Assembly (NCBI GenBank): GCA_964017045.1
Contig: OZ024802.1
Coordinates: 5,936,413-6,000,412, forward strand
Reading direction: 5' to 3'
DNA length: 64,000 nt
DNA from: Omphiscola glabra
Taxonomy: Eukaryota > Mollusca > Gastropoda > Lymnaeidae
Shown piece after piece: positions 21,824-34,332 of this stretch. The stretch's first letter is position 1; every line of letters starts with the position of its first letter. The notes under the pieces were generated by a model. That model searched no databases. It was not told the DNA's origin and worked only from the letters and a program-made list of their open reading frames with translations. Both the position numbers and the translations under genes were made by a program.

Positions 21824-22539
21824 CTTGTCTTCCTTTTTATACATAGGTAATAAGGGCGAGATACTGCAAACTGGTTAGGTAAAGGCAAAGGAAATGAGCG
21901 CATCAAAGGTTGGGAAAACCGGATTAAAGGGACGCAACAAAACAACGAATGCTTCGAGCACATTCCTCTTGCTGTCCTCTCGGATACTGCATCGCAGCTA
22001 AGTGTTCGATTTATGTTATGCTGTTTCCACTTTTGTTTGTTCACCGAAGGAGGCTCCTTGCCGGCACGATCGTTGTTTTGTTGCGCCCCTCCCACCCCCC
22101 GCCCCCCCAGTTGTTCCCATACTTTGTTTCCCACATTTTTTTTTTACACGCATAGGCACTGTAAATCTACTCATTGTAGTGCCATGACGTGCCCAGCTGT
22201 AGCTGTGACTTAACACTATCCTTTGAAGCAGCTCACTGCTCACTGAAACAATAACTTAGGCACAATTTCGCTTTATGGGTAGTCAAGTCGTTTACAATGG
22301 AAGCTTTGACTAGGTTCCACATAATCAACATAAATGACGTAGTACTGACCAGATCAGAAGAATACTGCACACTGACAACTGAGCACCACCATAACCACCT
22401 CCACCCCCACCACCACCACAAACAACAACAACAGGTAACCTACTTACATGTCAAGTTCACTCAAGCAGACGACGTTCACAGTTCAATCTCTACGTTCTCG
22501 CAGCGGTCTAAAAAAATCGACTTTACGCCAAATTTTTTG
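21824..22539. other. Spacer, nothing recognised
   Basis: Contains C-rich (22085-22110), T-rich (22135-22146) and CCACCACCA-like (22395-22430) tracts that open frames on both strands. No gene supported. Confidence 0.5.
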
Positions 22540-23405
22540 GTGTTTGAATCCACTTCCTGTTTTAAAAATCCACTTAAAAAAAAATCCACTTTCAATTTAA
22601 ATCCACGTTCAATTTAAATACATTTTCAATTTAAATGCACATTCAGTTAAAATCCACTTTTAAAAAAAATCCACTTTCAATTTAAATCCACGTTCAATTT
22701 AAATACATTTTCAATTTAAATGCACATTCAGTTAAAATCCACTTTCAATTTAAATACATTTTCAATTTAAATGCACATTCAGTTAAAATCCACTTTCAAT
22801 TTAAATACATTTTCAATTTAAATGCACATCCAGTTAAAATCCACTTTCAATTTAAATACATTTTCAATTTAAATGAACATTCAGTTAAAATCCACTTTCA
22901 ATTTAAATATATTTTCAATTTAAATGCACATTCAGTTAAAATCCACTTTCAATTAAAATCCACTTTCAATTTAAATACATTTTAAATTTAAATGCACATT
23001 CAGTTAAAATCCACTTACAATTAAAATCCACTTTCAATTTAAATGCACATTCAGTTAAAATCAACTTTCAATTAAAATCCACTTTCAATTTAAATACATT
23101 TTCAATTTAAATGCACATTCAGTTAAAATCCACTTTCAATTAAAATCCACTTTCAATTTAAATACATTTTCAATTTAAACGCACATTCAGTTAAAATCCA
23201 CTTTCAATTAAAATCCACTTTCAATTTAAATACATTTTCAATTTAAATGCACATTCAGTTAAAATCCACTTTCAATTAAAATCCACTTTCAATTTAAATA
23301 CATTTTCAATTTAAATGCACATTCAGTTAAAATCCACTTTCAATTTAAATACATTTTCAATTTAAATGCACATTCCGTTAAAATCAAATTTCAATTTAAA
23401 AACGC
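22540..23405. repeat. 17-bp three-monomer higher-order array, about 50 monomers
   Basis: Monomers: a = TCCACTTTCAATTTAAA, b = TACATTTTCAATTTAAA, c = TGCACATTCAGTTAAAA. The order a-b-c gives a 51-bp block. From about 22930 on, a fourth monomer a' (TCCACTTTCAATTAAAA) follows c, giving 68-bp blocks alternating with 51-bp blocks. Poly-A slippage variants occur at 22555-22585 and 22660-22672. AT-rich, stop-rich, not coding. Confidence 0.96.
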
Positions 23406-23762
23406 AATTTCTTTTTTTTTTTTTAAATATATCATTGCTCTAAAATGGACCTTAAAAAATTCCACTTTCAGAGTATACATATATTGAAATTCATTTAGAC
23501 ACTTTCCGTTAGCATTTAGCATCTCTAAAATAAATTGCCCGTTACAAATTCCACTGGCCTCTTGCGTTATTTCTCAAATGTGACTTTTGATCACCCCAGT
23601 CAGCTAGAGTCACGATCCATTGTACCAGAGAGCTCTTTCCAACCCTCACACTTTTGTGTCCCCACAGTTTGTACCGGGTCGACCTAGTAACGCTAGCTAC
23701 TTCCAGGCCAAGCACACGGACACTGACATGAGGCTGCAACAAACTGCTACCCTGCGATTACG
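23406..23762. other. Spacer, nothing recognised
   Basis: A T-run at about 23411-23424, then single-copy sequence leading into the 41-bp array. A short plus frame reads into the array without a known domain. Confidence 0.5.
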
Positions 23763-24228
23763 GCATCGATACCACTGTGAGATGATCGGCTTCTCCCTTG
23801 AACCCGTCGATACCACTGTGAGATGATCGGTTCCTCCCTTGAACCCATCGATACCACTGTGAGATGATCGGTTCCTCCCTAGAAACCATCGATACCACTG
23901 GGAGATGATCGGTTCCTCCCTAGAAACCATCGATACCACTGTGAGATGATCGGTTCCTCCCTAGAAACCATCGATACCACTGTGAGATGATCAGTTCCTC
24001 CCTAGAAACCATCGATACCACTGTGAGATGATCGGTTCCTCCCTAGAAACCATCGATACCACTGTGAGATGATCGGTTCCTCCCTAGAAACCATCGATAC
24101 CACTGTGAGATGATCGGTTCCTCCCTAGGAACCATCGATACCACTGTGAGATGATCGGTTCCTCCCTTGAACCCATCGATACAACTGTGAGATGATCGGT
24201 TCCACCCTTGAACCCATCGATACCAAAT
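23763..24228. repeat. 41-bp tandem array, about 11 copies
   Basis: Core ACCATCGATACCACTGTGAG with ATGATCGGTTCCTCCCTAGA. The outer units carry CTTGAACCC instead of CTAGAAACC, so the inner block is a homogenised subset. Confidence 0.98.
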
Positions 24229-24984
24229 GTCAAGTCTATATGACCAATCGAGTCGATGGTCTCCTCTGTGTGGACAAAGTGCAATTTTGGCTGTCATATT
24301 TTTAAACTTATCCAAATTGTTATTTTGACTGTCATATTTTAAAAATTATTCCAGAAGTTTTTGTTGTTGTTGTGTGTCTCATATTTTTATAAAATCCAAA
24401 TTGCTATACTGGCTATCATATTTTGTATACCAATTGCTATTTTATCGCTTTTCAACTGGGTCTCATGGAGTAACTGTTAGATTATTTAAGCGCAAGTTAA
24501 GTAAGTTTAAAGAAAGAAACCAACGAACGTTCAATGATTGGCTGGTTGTCAAATCAACGCACGTTCAATGATTGGCTGGTTGCCAAATCAAATGAATTGA
24601 GTTTTATTTAATAATATTTGCAACTTTTAAACAGTTTTCGCATTTTGGCAAAAAGTTATGACATCATCCTTCATTGTGATCTTTTTTTTAATTTGTTTTT
24701 TTTGTGTTTTTTATTTGATATCTTTGGCTTATAGCTATCTAAAAAGCTAAATCTTTATTTAAACGCGTTTTCTGCATTTTCATTGAAGACTTATTGTATT
24801 AATTACACCAAACAACTTGCATTTTTTCGTATAGAATTCAACGTTGAATGTTTATATGCAATTTTATGAAACATTTTTATGAATCAACCCATAAAAACAA
24901 AGTTTTTCGTGTAAATCTTTTATAAAATGTAATATTAAGCAATTAGGGGGTGGGTGGGTGTGGTAATATTAATTCATGTTCGCT
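24229..24984. other. AT-rich spacer
   Basis: Repeated TGTCATATTTT motifs at 24290-24425 hint at a decayed array. The 34-bp duplication at 24521-24588 is listed separately. No gene seen. Confidence 0.5.
24521..24588. repeat. 34-bp tandem duplication
   Basis: Two adjacent copies with core CGTTCAATGATTGGCTGGTT, differing at two positions. Confidence 0.95.
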
Positions 24985-25195
24985 TTAAAAAACAGGAACA
25001 TCTTTTTTTGGGGGGGAGAGGGTTGGGTCAAGGAGCTGAAAATTTGATAGAATGTGTTGTCATCGGAAACGAGAGTTTGTGCCAAGTTTAAGCTCGATAA
25101 CTTGACGAGAAGTAGGTCAATTAGCCGTCGGAAGATTTTGCCACCCAGCCAGTCGACCAGCCACAAACAAAAGCGAATTCAATATAAAAGATTTA
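24985..25195 (-). repeat. Dispersed family X, copy 3
   Basis: Minus-strand reading gives AATTCGCTTTTGTTTGTGGC, GGCAAAATCTTCCGACGG, CTAATTGACCTACTTCTCGT, ACTTGGCACAAACTCTCGTT and ACAACACATTCTATCAAATT in the same order as the other copies. It is the longest copy and ends in a C/A-rich tail (a T/G run on the plus strand). Confidence 0.8.
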
Positions 25196-26120
25196 TAAAG
25201 ATGTGTACTAATGTAATAATCACACATTTATTTAAAAATAAACCCAATCTTAGGCGGTAAAAAATAAATTTTGATTGGCTGAACCACAAACTGTATGTTG
25301 AGATTAACACATGTGTTATGTAGACGACGCGTTTGCGTCATCTTTCCCCGTGAATGAACTCTAGCTGACTCCAATTCGGCTGCTCTGCGCTATTATTAGG
25401 GTGTGACTTACTAAAAATAGTCTCCCTTTGACCTCGGTTACAATTTACTACAATCTATAGTCTGTTTATTCTTAGAACTTTGTAGAATTAGGTAGAAGCT
25501 TTGAGAGACGATTACAATGTGTAGTCCGGTTTCTCGAAATGTCTTTGAAACCAGTTATATATATTGAGCGGCAGGAGCGTGTGTAGAGGATGGTGTGCTA
25601 TGATTTGATCACGTGTGTGTTATTTTTGCTACGAGACAAGAGATTTGTTTACTGTGTGTGTGTAGATTCCTTTTCATCGTTGCACCTTTTTACAACATTG
25701 TGTGTTTCCTCAACCATTGTACCGGTACAAACCAATCATTATTCTGTAAGGCGATAGCTGTAATTATTTTCTTTTGATTTGGTAATTTATCATTAAAGTA
25801 TTAAAATGTACTAATTGCAATTAGCCCTGGTTTGAGTATCGCATTCTTTGTTCTAGTGTTTAACTTATGGTATCGTCTTTTATTGTGTACTGTTTTAGAG
25901 CGAGCCATAAACTTAAAAAAGAGATTAATTTCTCCGTACGGATACCATCACGTAACACGTATGACACTAATTATTATGATGGTGAACTAAAAAGCTATCA
26001 TTTAGATGATGTCATCCAGTCGTAAAGAGGAGCTTGTGATCATTATCCTGTTGGAACTACGTAGTTTTATAATAGATTGCCGTATAGATGTTACGTGAAG
26101 CTAAATAATAAAATAAGAAA
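25196..26120. other. Spacer, nothing recognised
   Basis: Single-copy sequence with TG-rich pieces at 25600-25665. CTAAAAATAG near 25411 matches a MEF2 consensus but is isolated. No exon, RNA gene or promoter can be supported. Confidence 0.45.
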
Positions 26121-27590
26121 TAGCCCTACAGATGTGAAGTCCAGGCGTAGATAGCCCTACAGGTGTTAGTCAAGGCGTAGATAGCCCTACAGATGTTAGT
26201 CAAGGCGTAGATAGCCCTACAGGTGTTAGTCAAGGCGTAGATAACCCTACAGATGTTAGTCAAGGCGTAGATAGCCCTACAGATGTTAGTCAAGGCGTAG
26301 ATAGCCCTACAGATGTTAGTCAAGGCGTAGATAGCCCTACAGATGGTTAGTCAAGGCGTAGATAGCCCTACAGATGTTAGTCAAGGCGTAGATAACCCTA
26401 CAGATGTTAGTCAAGGCGTAGATAGCCCTACAGATGTTAGTCAAGGCGTAGATAGCCCTACAGGTGTTAGTCAAGGCGTAGATAGCCCTACAGATGTTAG
26501 TCAAGGCGTAGATAGCCCTACAGGTGTTAGTCAAGGCGTAGATAGCCCTACAGATGTTAGTCAAGGCGTAGATAACCCTACAGATGTTAGTCAAGGCGTA
26601 GATAGCCCTACAGATGTTAGTCAAGGCGTAGATAGCCCTACAGATGGTTAGTCAAGGCGTAGATAGCCCTACAGGTGTTAGTCAAGGCGTAGATAGCCCT
26701 ACAGATGTTAGTCAAGGCGTAGATAACCCTACAGATGTTAGTCAAGGCGTAGATAGCCCTACAGGTGTTAGTCAAGGCGTAGATAACCCTACATGTGTTA
26801 GTCAAGGCGTAGATAGCCCTACAGGTGTTAGTCAAGGCGTAGATAACCCTACAGGTGTTAGTCAAGGCGTAGATAACCCTACAGGTGTTAGTCAAGGCGT
26901 AGATAGCCCTACAGGTGTTAGTCAATGCGTAGATAACCCTACAGGTGTTAGTCAAGGCGTAGATAACCCTACAGGTGTTAGTCAAGGCGTAGATAGCCCT
27001 ACAGGTGTTAGTCAAGGCGTAGATAACCCTACAGGTGTTAGTCAAGGCGTAGATAACCCTACAGGTGTTAGTCAAGGCGTAGATAACCCTACAGGTGTTA
27101 GTCAAGGCGTAGATAACCCTACAGGTGTTAGTCAAGGCGTAGATAGCCCTACAGGTGTTAGTCAAGGCGTAGATAACCCTACAGGTGTTAGTCAAGGCGT
27201 AGATAACCCTACAGGTGTTAGTCAAGGCGTAGATAACCCTACAGGTGTTAGTCAAGGCGTAGATAACCCTACAGGTGTTAGTCAAGGCGTAGATAACCCT
27301 ACAGATGTTAGTCAAGGCGTAGATAGCCCTACAGGTGTTAGTCAAGGCGTAGATAACCCTACAGATGTTAGTCAAGGCGTAGATAACCCTACAGATGTTA
27401 GTCAAGGCGTAGATAGCCCTACAGGTGTTAGTCAAGGCGTAGATAACCCTACAGATGTTAGTCAAGGCGTAGATAACCCTACAGATGTTAGTCAAGGCGT
27501 AGATAGCCCTACGGGTATTAGTCAAGGCGTAGATAACCCTACAGATGTTAGTCAAGGCGTAGATAACCCTACAGGTGTTAGTCGATGCGG
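26121..27590. repeat. 30-bp tandem array, about 49 copies
   Basis: Core GTTAGTCAAGGCGTAGATAA with CCCTACAGGT. Ten-codon units leave plus (reading GVSQGVDNPT) and minus (LTNTCRAIYA) frames open for about 320 codons. The two common changes (GGT/GAT and AAC/AGC in the plus frame) both change amino acids, and there is no excess of silent change. Two one-base insertions (GATGGTTAG) at 26345 and 26646 lie 301 bp apart, showing a ten-unit block duplication. Confidence 0.98.
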
Positions 27591-27699
27591 AAAAGCTCAA
27601 GAAGTTTAACTAAAAAAGTGCGCACTTTTAATGTGACATATTTATCCTATATATATAAAAAGTGTTCATGGGAAACATCTAATTGAAAAACAACACGAT

Positions 27700-28085
27700 T
27701 CTATGTCAGACTGGACACAAGAAAACGACACGCCTCTGTGTCAGACTGGACATAAGAAAACGACACGCCTCTGTGTCAGACTGGACATAAGAAAAGACAC
27801 GCCTCCGTGTCAGACTGGACACAAGAAAACGACACGCCTCTGTGTCAGACTGGACATAAGAAAACGACTCGCCTCTGTGTTAGACTGGACACAAGAAAAC
27901 GACACGCCTCTGTGTCAGACTGGACATAAGAAAACGACTCGCCTCTGTGTCAGACTGGACATAAGAAAACGACACGCCTCTGTGTCAGACTGGACATAAG
28001 AAAATGACACGTCACTATGTAAGACTGGACATAAGAAAATAACACGTTACTGTGTCAGACTGGACATAAGAAAATGGCTCGCAGA
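27700..28085. repeat. 35-bp tandem array, about 11 copies
   Basis: Core CTCTGTGTCAGACTGGACAT with AAGAAAACGACACGC. Right-hand units diverge. Confidence 0.97.
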
Positions 28086-28369
28086 TGAACAAAATATGAG
28101 CTTCCACTGTTCAGTGATGTGGACATACAGACATTTCAATGCTTCCATCATGGCCGTGACAAGCAAAAGCAGCACCGGGACCAAAGGCTGAATTTAGGCG
28201 CCCCCCCCCCCTTTCTTTGCCCATAAAGTGTACGTTGCTACAAACATTATAAGGCTGCCGACGATTATGGCGACCTCTGAAGATGGCGCCTTGGGTGGGT
28301 GCCCCACATCTCTCCCTTCATGTGACTCTGATCTCAACTATACTTACACTACACTTCCTCCATAATTTT

Positions 28370-28480
28370 AATTAACTTCTACTACTCGTCCTCTACTCGT
28401 CCACTACTGGTCCACTACTGGTCCACTACTCTTCTACTACTCATACACTACTCGTCCACTACTTGTCCACTACTCGTCCA
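28370..28480. repeat. About 11-12-bp CTCGTCCACTA repeat
   Basis: Short degenerate units TACTCGTCCAC and TACTGGTCCAC. Confidence 0.85.
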
Positions 28481-28489
28481 CTACATTTT

Positions 28490-28960
28490 CACTAAATCCA
28501 CTATACTGCCACTACACTTCTCTTATACTTCCACTATATGTCCATTACATTACGCTAAACGTCCATTTCATTTCCCTTATACTTCCACTATATAACCACG
28601 ATACTTCCACTTAAGTTTCAATACATTTCCACTACATTTCCAATGAACTTCCACTACATTTCGATTATACTACGACTACATTTTTACTAAATTTCCCTAT
28701 CACTTCCACTATATAAACACGATACTTCCACCAAAGTTTCAATACATAACCACTTACCATTACATTTCCAATGTACTTCCATTACATTTCCAATGTGCTT
28801 CCACTGCATTTCCAATGTACTTCCACTGCATTTCCAATGTACTTCCACTACATTTCCAATGTGCTTCCACTGCATTTCCAATGTACTTCCACTACATTTC
28901 CAATGTACTTCCACTACATTTCCAATGTACTTCCACTACATTTCTACTACCTTTACCCTA
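28490..28960. repeat. 22-bp tandem array, degenerate left, homogeneous right
   Basis: ACTTCCACTACATTTCCAAT recurs. Copies at 28760-28945 are near identical in 22-bp phase, and those to the left have irregular spacing and base changes. The motif is shared in spirit with the neighbouring CCACTA repeat, suggesting common origin. Confidence 0.93.
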
Positions 28961-29589
28961 CATTTTCCATTCTCTTCCACAACACTTCCTAATGCACCTT
29001 TATTTTCCGCTCATAAAATGCGCGCATGTCACATTTGATCTGGCAATGAAATGTAAACAGTACATCAGTCACACTCAAAGAGGGGGGTGGCTGAGATTGT
29101 GGGGGGGGGGATGAACTTGTGGGGGTGGTGCAGGGATGGCCCAGGGGGCCTTGGAAAGAATGGGCGGGCATATTCCGATTAGTAATCATCGATCTGCTAT
29201 CGATCGTTATTCAGGTATTGTTGTTCCGTAAGCTGTTTCTTCAGGTTCTTTGAAAGCCTGGCCTAAAAGTCCGACTACTCTTTCCACTTTTATCTTGCCA
29301 TGCTCTTTGTTCAAGTAATTAAGTTTTAAAAATAACAGTGGGGGAAAAAATTGGTCAGAGAAATTATTTTCTTTTAGCTAATTTTCCCCAGAGGCGAACA
29401 ATGGCAAGAAAGTGCTTGGAAAGGTGGCGAAAGGGAGATCACTCACGGCGTAAGAGATAAGAAGAGTAAGTAAAGGGGGAAGACGTACGCGGGTAAGAAA
29501 GGTGGAGTGGTGTGGTACGAAGTCGGGTCGGGTGAAAGAGTTGATGTGTGAGGAAAGGTGTTTAGAACAAAGTAATGATATATACGTCA
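28961..29589. other. Spacer, nothing recognised
   Basis: Single-copy sequence with G-rich tracts near 29080-29130. No gene supported. Confidence 0.5.
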
Positions 29590-29870
29590 GATAGATGGGT
29601 GGATGGGTGGATATATTGGTAGATGGACATGGGTTTAGATAAATGGATGGATGTACGGGTGCATAGATGGATGGCTCACTGGTGGATGAAGGAATTGTTG
29701 GATAAATGAATGTATTGCAGGGTGGATTAGTGGATGGGTGGATAGTTGGGTTGATGAACTGATGGGTGGGTGAATGCATGGTTGGCCGGCTGGGTGGACG
29801 GTCTGAGGATTGAAGGTGGATGTAATGTTGGATAGATGGATGACTGTGTGCATGGTTGGATCCGTTGATG
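29590..29870. repeat. Degenerate TGGA/GATG tetranucleotide region
   Basis: Irregular GGATGGATG-like motifs. The minus strand opens a 215-codon frame rich in Pro, Thr, Ser, His and Ile, which follows from the composition. Confidence 0.85.
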
Positions 29871-30186
29871 ATCAGATAATAGATCCATTTGTTGTTGAAT
29901 ACGTGAGTGCATGAAACATGAAATAAATAAGACCGTGTATGAAGTAGTGGGACGAATGGGCAAGGATAGAGATTTTTTACATTCAATGGCGTTAGGCTGC
30001 ATGGGTTCAGATACAAAAGACCCACATTCAGCTACAATTCATATGACCTAAATCTCCGACTATAAATTAAGTATTTTCATGCAATAACATGGCTACTTCA
30101 TGCAACCAACAACCCCATCTTAAAGGGCAAGTCTTTTACGATGAACAATGGGACAGAGGCAAAGAAAATAATGACAAGCCTTAAGT
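29871..30186. other. Spacer, nothing recognised
   Basis: AT-rich single-copy sequence before the large array. Confidence 0.5.
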
Positions 30187-32492
30187 GAAAAGTCACTAAT
30201 GATATGGTACAGTTGTACCATTAGAAACAAGCAGTGAAAAACCACCAATGCTAAGGTACAGTTGTACCATTAGACACAAGCAGTGAAACGTCACCAATGA
30301 TAAGGTACAGTTGTACCATTAGACACAAGCAGTGAAAAGCCACCAATGCTAAGGTACAGTTGTACCATTAGACACAAGCAGTGAAAAGTCAAAAATGCTA
30401 AGGTACAGTTGTACCATTAGTTGTACCATTAGACGCAAGCAGTGAAAAGCCACCAATGCTAAGGTACAGTTGTACCATTAGTTGTACCATTAGACACAAG
30501 CAGTGAAAAGCCACCAATGCTAAGGTACAGTTGTACCATTAGTTGTACCATTAGACGCAAGCAGTGAAAAGTCACCAATGCTAAGGTACAGTTGTACCAT
30601 TAGTTGTACTATTAGACGCAAGCAGTGAAAAGCCACCAATGCTAAGGTACAGTTGTACCATTAGTTGTACTATTAGACGCAAGCAGTGAAAAGCCACCAA
30701 TGCTAAGGTACAGTTGTACCATTAGTTGTACTATTAGACACAAGCAGTGAAAAGCCACCAATGCTAAGGTACAGTTGCACCATTAGTTGTACTATTAGAC
30801 ACAAGCAGTGAAAAGCCAATAATGCTAAGGTACAGTTGTACCATTAGTTGTACCATTAGACACAAGCAGTGAAAAGCCACCAATGCTAAGGTACAGTTGT
30901 GCCATTAGACACAAGCAGTGAAAAGCCACCAATGCTAAGGTACAGTTGTACCATTAGACACAAGCAGTGAAAAGCCACCAATGCTAAGGTACAGTTGCAC
31001 CATTAGTTGTACTATTAGACGCAAGCAGTGAAAAGCCACCAATGCTAAGGTACAGTTGTACCATTAGTTGTACCATTAGACGCAAGCAGTGAAAAGCCAC
31101 CAATACTAAGGTACAGTTGCACCATTAGTTGTACCATTAGACACAAGCAGTGAAAAGCCACCAATGCTAAGGTACAGTTGCACAATTAGTTGTACCATTA
31201 GACGCAAGCAGTGAAAAGCCACCAATGCTAAGGTACAGTTGTACCATTAGACGCAAGCAGTGAAAAGCCACCAATGCTAAGGTACAGTTGTACCATTAGT
31301 TGTACCATTAGACGCAAGCAGTGAAAAGCCACCAATGCTAAGGTACAATTGTACCATTAGTTGTACTATTAGACGCAAGCAGTGAAAAGCCACCAATGCT
31401 AAGGTACAGTTGTACCATTAGTTGTACTATTAGACACAAGCAGTGAAAAGCCACCAATGCTAAGGTACAGTTGCACCATTAGTTGTACTATTAGACACAA
31501 GCAGTGAAAAGCCAATAATGCTAAGGTACAGTTGTACCATTAGTTGTACCATTAGACACAAGCAGTGAAAAGCCACCAATGCTAAGGTACAGTTGTGCCA
31601 TTAGACACAAGCAGTGAAAAGCCACCAATGCTAAGGTACAGTTGTACCATTAGACACAAGCAGTGAAAAGCCACCAATGCTAAGGTACAGTTGCACAATT
31701 AGTTGTACCATTAGACGCAAGCAGTGAAAAGCCACCAATGCTAAGGTACAGTTGTACCATTAGACGCAAGCAGTGAAAAGCCACCAATGCTAAGGTACAG
31801 TTGTACCATTAGTTGTACCATTAGACGCAAGCAGTGAAAAGCCACCAATGCTAAGGTACAATTGTGCCATTAGACACAAGCAGTGAAAAGCCACCAATGC
31901 TAAGGTACAGTTGTACCATTAGACGCAAGCAATGAAAAGCCACCAATGCTAAGGTACAGTTGCACCATTAGTTGTACCATTAGACGCAAGCAGTGAAAAG
32001 CCACCAATGCTAAGGTACAATTGTGCCATTAGACACAAGCAGTGAAAAGCCACCAATGCTAAGGTACAGTTGTACCATTAGACGCAAGCAATGAAAAGCC
32101 ACCAATGCTAAGGTACAGTTGTACCATTAGACGCAAGCAATGAAAAGCCACCAATGCTAAGGTACAGTTGCACCATTAGTTGTACCATTAGACGCAAGCA
32201 GTGAAAAGCCACCAATGCTAAGGTACAGTTGCACCATTAGTTGTACCATTAGACACAAGCAGTGAAAAGCCACCAATGCTAAGGTACAGTTGTGCCATTA
32301 GACACAAGCAGTGAAAAGCCACAAAATCTAAGGTACAGTTGTGCCATTAGACACAAGCAGTGAAAAGCCACCAATGCTAAGGTACAGTTGTGCCATTAGA
32401 CACAAGCAGTGAAAAGCCACCAATGCTAAGGTACAGTTGTGCCATTAGACACAAGCAGTGAAAAGCCACCAGCGCTATAGTACAATCGTACA
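30187..32492. repeat. 49/61-bp tandem array, about 40 copies
   Basis: Short units (49 bp) and long units (61 bp) differ by one extra TTGTACCATTAG. Core AAGCCACCAATGCTAAGGTA. Most units contain GGTACAGTTGTACC, an inverted repeat with 6-bp arms and a 2-bp spacer. TTGCACC and TTGTGCC variants break it. A rare GCCAATAATGCT variant at 30815 and 31511 with matching neighbours shows a block duplication of 696 bp. Units carry stops, so it is non-coding. Confidence 0.98.
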
Positions 32493-33117
32493 ACACACAC
32501 ACACACACTCGAACCTTTTCTATTTATTAAAACAGCAATCGGTACATGATTTTGAATTTAGGTCCAATTCCTAGGATTTCGCAGGTGAGTGAGTTTTCTA
32601 CAACAACGTCACGGCCGACTGGGTTATTGAGCAATGAGGGGGCACATGGCATCCAGCCGCCTTGGGGCCGCGACGGGGCCTGGGACGGGGCCGTACAACC
32701 AAGTCTCACTCACCAATTGTCGATAGATCGATTCCTGTGTAGCACTTAATTTAGTCTATTATCTGTATGGGATGTCAATCATTTGGTGAAATTTATTTTA
32801 ATTATAACTGACGGGACGGCAGACATGTCATGGTGAGAGAGGGATGGGAGGTGGTAGATTGTGAGGGACCAGGTGTGTATGGTAGGTGTGGGACGGGGGA
32901 CTTTGTGAGGGGCCGCTAGTGTAATTCTTAGAGTGCCATTTCGTCTGTGTTTTGAGTTCGACACTCAGGAGCTATAACTGCAATTCTTAGTGTGACCCTC
33001 TTTTTTGTCTGTCTATTTTAAAAACAATGTATGTTTACAAAACATAATGTATTTAACTATGACCTCTAATTTTTTTACATACTTCCATCCGCAAAAACAA
33101 AAAACAATTCATTAGTG
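32493..33117. other. Spacer with a 10-bp inverted repeat
   Basis: GGTGAGTGAG (32584-32593) and CTCACTCACC (32705-32714) are perfect inverted repeats 111 bp apart, but no target duplication flanks them. A CA-run lies near 32494-32510. No gene seen. Confidence 0.4.
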
Positions 33118-33171
33118 TGTATGTGTGTGTGTGTGTGTGTGTGGGTGTGTGTGTGTGGGTGGGGGGTGGGG
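33118..33171. repeat. TG microsatellite
   Basis: TG run passing into TGGG-rich sequence. Confidence 0.95.
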
Positions 33172-33389
33172 GTGCTTTTAATGAATGATACGTGGAGTGA
33201 ATGTCTCACTAAAATGGATGGATTTAGTGGCAGATGGATATCAGCGTAAAGCAGACGTTAACATGTCCCTTATGTACTTAGTACTACGCCAGCCAGACCT
33301 TATCAAAGCACTTGCAGAAACTGCCCCATTCCAAGCAGTTTGAGCGCCCCATCTGTTAGTGATACCGTCAAGAGGCCCGACAACGCAAC

Positions 33390-33510
33390 TTGGTGTAGCC
33401 CTAGATTTCAAGGTGTAGCCCTAGATTTCAAGGTGTAACCCTAGATTTCAAGGTGTAGCCCTAGATTTCGAGGTGTAGCCCTAGATTTCGAGGTGCAGCC
33501 TTAGACGTAG
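33390..33510. repeat. 20-bp tandem array, about 6 copies
   Basis: CCCTAGATTTCAAGGTGTAG with TTTCGAGG variants to the right. Confidence 0.95.
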
Positions 33511-34330
33511 TCCTAGATTTAAAGCTACCTTCAGTCAAAATATTGATTTCCACTTTTTGTCAACGTAAATATTCTTTGTATCTATCTACGGTAAATCGTT
33601 TTTCTTCATGTGACGTCAAATCGGAATAAGTTTTGGACTTAAGTTTTTTTAACTGACTCCGTTTTTTAAAAAAATATTTGAATATGTTATTTACCTCTTA
33701 ATCCAGACCTGAATCGAAATTTAAAATAAAAATATAAGAGAAATTGGTTAAAATACAATCTTTCATAATTAAAAATTATACTCAAAACACCAACACCATC
33801 TACCATCCATTCATAGACACGGCAGTGTTTAAAATAGACTGAGCTGTCGAATGATGGTACCGGTAGCCTGCTATATGATGTATAAGTCCATGGACCGAAA
33901 CCATCAAACCTCTTTATGTTCAATTGATATTTGACGAAAATCTATACCCATTTGAAGCTCACCGAATTCCTGAGTGGGTAAGTTGCAGTGGCAGTTACCA
34001 CAAAGCCAGCCTGCCTCACCTCTCCCCGCTGGCACGATGGCTGTAAATGATAATCTCGTAAATAAAATGACAAGCCTAACATAAAGCCATTTTTTTCCCA
34101 TTAAAAAAAAAAGCAGAGTATGCCGTCACTATGGAAACAAGTAATATACAACGCTCTGCCCCCTTCGCCCCCGCGCCTGGCACCCGATCACTTGATGTCA
34201 ACTTTATGGGGCGAGAATTACGGGGAGCTGGATACAGGCGATGTTGGTTTGTTTGCATGGCATCGGCAGTCGTGCTCAGATCTGTGACTCCTCCAACGTC
34301 ACCCCATCTGTCAACCTCCCATCATATACC
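33511..34330. other. Spacer with a possible X-box
   Basis: GTCACTATGGAAAC at 34125-34138 fits the degenerate RFX X-box pattern, followed by a modestly GC-rich stretch (34150-34240). One or two such matches are expected by chance in 64 kb, so this is not evidence of a promoter. Confidence 0.3.
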
Positions 34331-34332
34331 AG

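Noticed and set aside
26638..27609. Paired plus and minus frames of about 320 codons
   Set aside because: A ten-codon tandem unit open on both strands. Block insertions of one base break the frame twice on the left.
28170..28330. GC-rich segment with GGCGCC motifs as another hAT MITE
   Set aside because: No terminal inverted repeats or target duplication could be found.
32584..32714. 10-bp perfect inverted repeat GGTGAGTGAG/CTCACTCACC as a MITE
   Set aside because: No flanking target duplication and no second copy seen.
34125..34138. Second X-box-like site GTCACTATGGAAAC
   Set aside because: Fits only the degenerate pattern, which is expected by chance about this often. No gene beside it.
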